This document shows positions 62,723 to 64,000 of a stretch of 64,000 nucleotides of DNA, one piece after another. The first letter of the stretch is position 1; the number at the start of each line of letters is the position of its first letter. The notes below the pieces were generated by a model, which was given only the letters and a program-made list of their open reading frames with translations, was not told the DNA's origin and ran no database searches. The translations under genes and the position numbers were made by a program. This stretch comes from Homalodisca vitripennis (Eukaryota; Arthropoda; Insecta; Hemiptera; Cicadellidae), in contig NC_060213.1 in the NCBI RefSeq assembly GCF_021130785.1, positions 67,905,001 through 67,969,000 on the forward strand, given 5' to 3'.

Positions 62723-62869
62723 CTTGTTGATAGATAGGAAGCTCTTACAATATTTTCACCGTGTTTATATATTTTGTGTTTATAATCAAAACCGGAAATT
62801 TAAGAAGTTTATACCTTATACGTGGTATTAGGTAATTCATATAAAAATCGTTATTTCTTTCAACATATG

Positions 62870-63010
62870 AAAGACAAATGTTATCCTGGCTATAGAAAGA
62901 CGACAACGACTTTAAGAAAAGCCAGACTGATGCCCGTCCTGTGACAGCTGTGGTCGCATCAACGCTAAATAATAACCTTGACCTCTGAACTCATCAATCT
63001 TGTCTGACAG
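62870..63010 (+). repeat. Dispersed repeat, copy 2 (partner at 50,790-50,945)
   Basis: Contains gactgatgcccgtcctgtga, gtggtcgcatcaacg and tctgaactcatcaatctt, collinear with the minus-strand copy 12 kb to the left. Similarity is lost beyond gtctgacag on the right. Confidence 0.65.
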
Positions 63011-64000
63011 ATACAGCTTGTTTCATGTTTTGAATGTCACGCACATATATCATTTTACTACAAACACATAACATAAAGAGTTAAGCTACTATTTCCAACT
63101 GTATATTAATTATATATATTTGATAGTGCGACTTGTAAATGTAAAAGTGAAAGATAAACCTTCAGGTTTTTTTTTAAGTGATGAAGTGCGGAATTCTCTT
63201 TCCTTATCTTTCCTCACTCCTATATATCAGATGCGAGGTGTAATATTAGTTATCAATTGTACATTAGTTACAAAATACACGTCCAAACTCTTTTTGCACT
63301 GTCACTCTCTACATTATTTATATACTTACTCGTATATAAAAATACTATTATTCTGTAATAAAAACTGGTGGGCATTCAATGTGTAACATAATTAACAAGA
63401 TGTATAATACTTGCAGTATATTGGTGTCAGATACATGCACGAATACTAATTAAATAGTGTTCACCAGTTACTGTACTTGTGTGGAATGGGAAATGCAAAT
63501 GTTGACATGGTTTGCCGGCCATTTTCAATTACCACTATTCTATTTCGATTTCGTTAGGAAATTAATATTCAGTTTTAATGTTTTACTGAAGAACAAATAC
63601 ATACCGAATTAAATATTTGTAGCAAACAAAACTGTGTTTAGCTAGCTGGAATGCAACTTTAATTTACGGTTTAGAACATTAGACCTGACTGGAGATCCGC
63701 TACATATATGTTGGATTGGGTGTGTAATAGCTTCCATTTAATGACATTAATAAATACGTAGTCGGGTTCCGCTGAGAAGAATTTAACGCTAATTCCGATG
63801 ATTCTAGCCTTATCGTAGACTTCCAGAATGTTTTGCGCAGGACCTAAAACAGTGAATACAGCAGGCAGAACTTATCAAATAATAAATAAATAACTAACCG
63901 TTGAATATATTTTCATTTCTAAACTTTCGAATACTAGTATTCGTAAAATGCTATTATTATGATGTGAAAAATTTAGTTTTGTTATTATGAGTGCATTTTA
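63011..64000. other. A+T-rich sequence to the end of the window
   Basis: No gene recognised. The 88-codon frame at 63,120-63,386 is Leu/Ser/Tyr-rich and matches nothing I know. Confidence 0.35.

Overview
The window looks like a stretch of an A+T-rich eukaryotic, almost certainly arthropod, nuclear genome. Composition and transposon families suggest an insect with a large repeat-rich genome, perhaps a hemipteran; that last step is inference. I find no convincing host protein-coding gene, no rRNA and no intact tRNA. Everything that reads as protein belongs to decayed transposable elements, and the sequence between them is A+T-rich with small repeats.

Layout. 1,030-3,691 holds a Mutator-like (MULE) DNA transposon with a broken transposase and recognisable terminal repeats. 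7,576-18,925 is an old tandem duplication (unit A-B, then A'-B'); the second unit is split by about 6.2 kb containing two pieces of one LINE family (12,610-12,870 minus, 13,670-16,185 plus). 19,930-21,635 is a second, better preserved MULE transposase with one frameshift. 22,066-30,450 is a head-to-tail array of three minus-strand LINEs, each ending in an (AG)n/(TC)n tract that directly abuts the next element. 31,921-32,070 is a small foldback element and 32,249 onward resembles a Helitron 5' end. 34,285-36,135 is another copy of the 13.7-kb LINE, interrupted by an unknown insertion of about 790 bp. 38,700-39,300 is a mariner relic. 44,040-48,645 is a nearly full-length LINE whose ORF1 starts with a PHD finger. 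54,483-54,577 is a perfect 16-bp minisatellite of A followed by C runs. 55,290-61,495 holds three copies of a 2-kb non-autonomous DNA transposon with TAA target duplications: one inserted inside another, and a third inverted beside them. 62,560-62,722 is a near-perfect hairpin.

No elements act together in a pathway. What links them is their transposition history: nesting, target preference (TAA sites, AG/TC microsatellites), tandem duplication and mutational decay. Possible host signals are limited to one 45-nt exon-like segment near 53,471-53,515 and a G+C-rich island with a splice-donor-like site near 62,032; both are weak. Reading frames were judged from translations and repeats by eye; no alignments or percent identities were computed.
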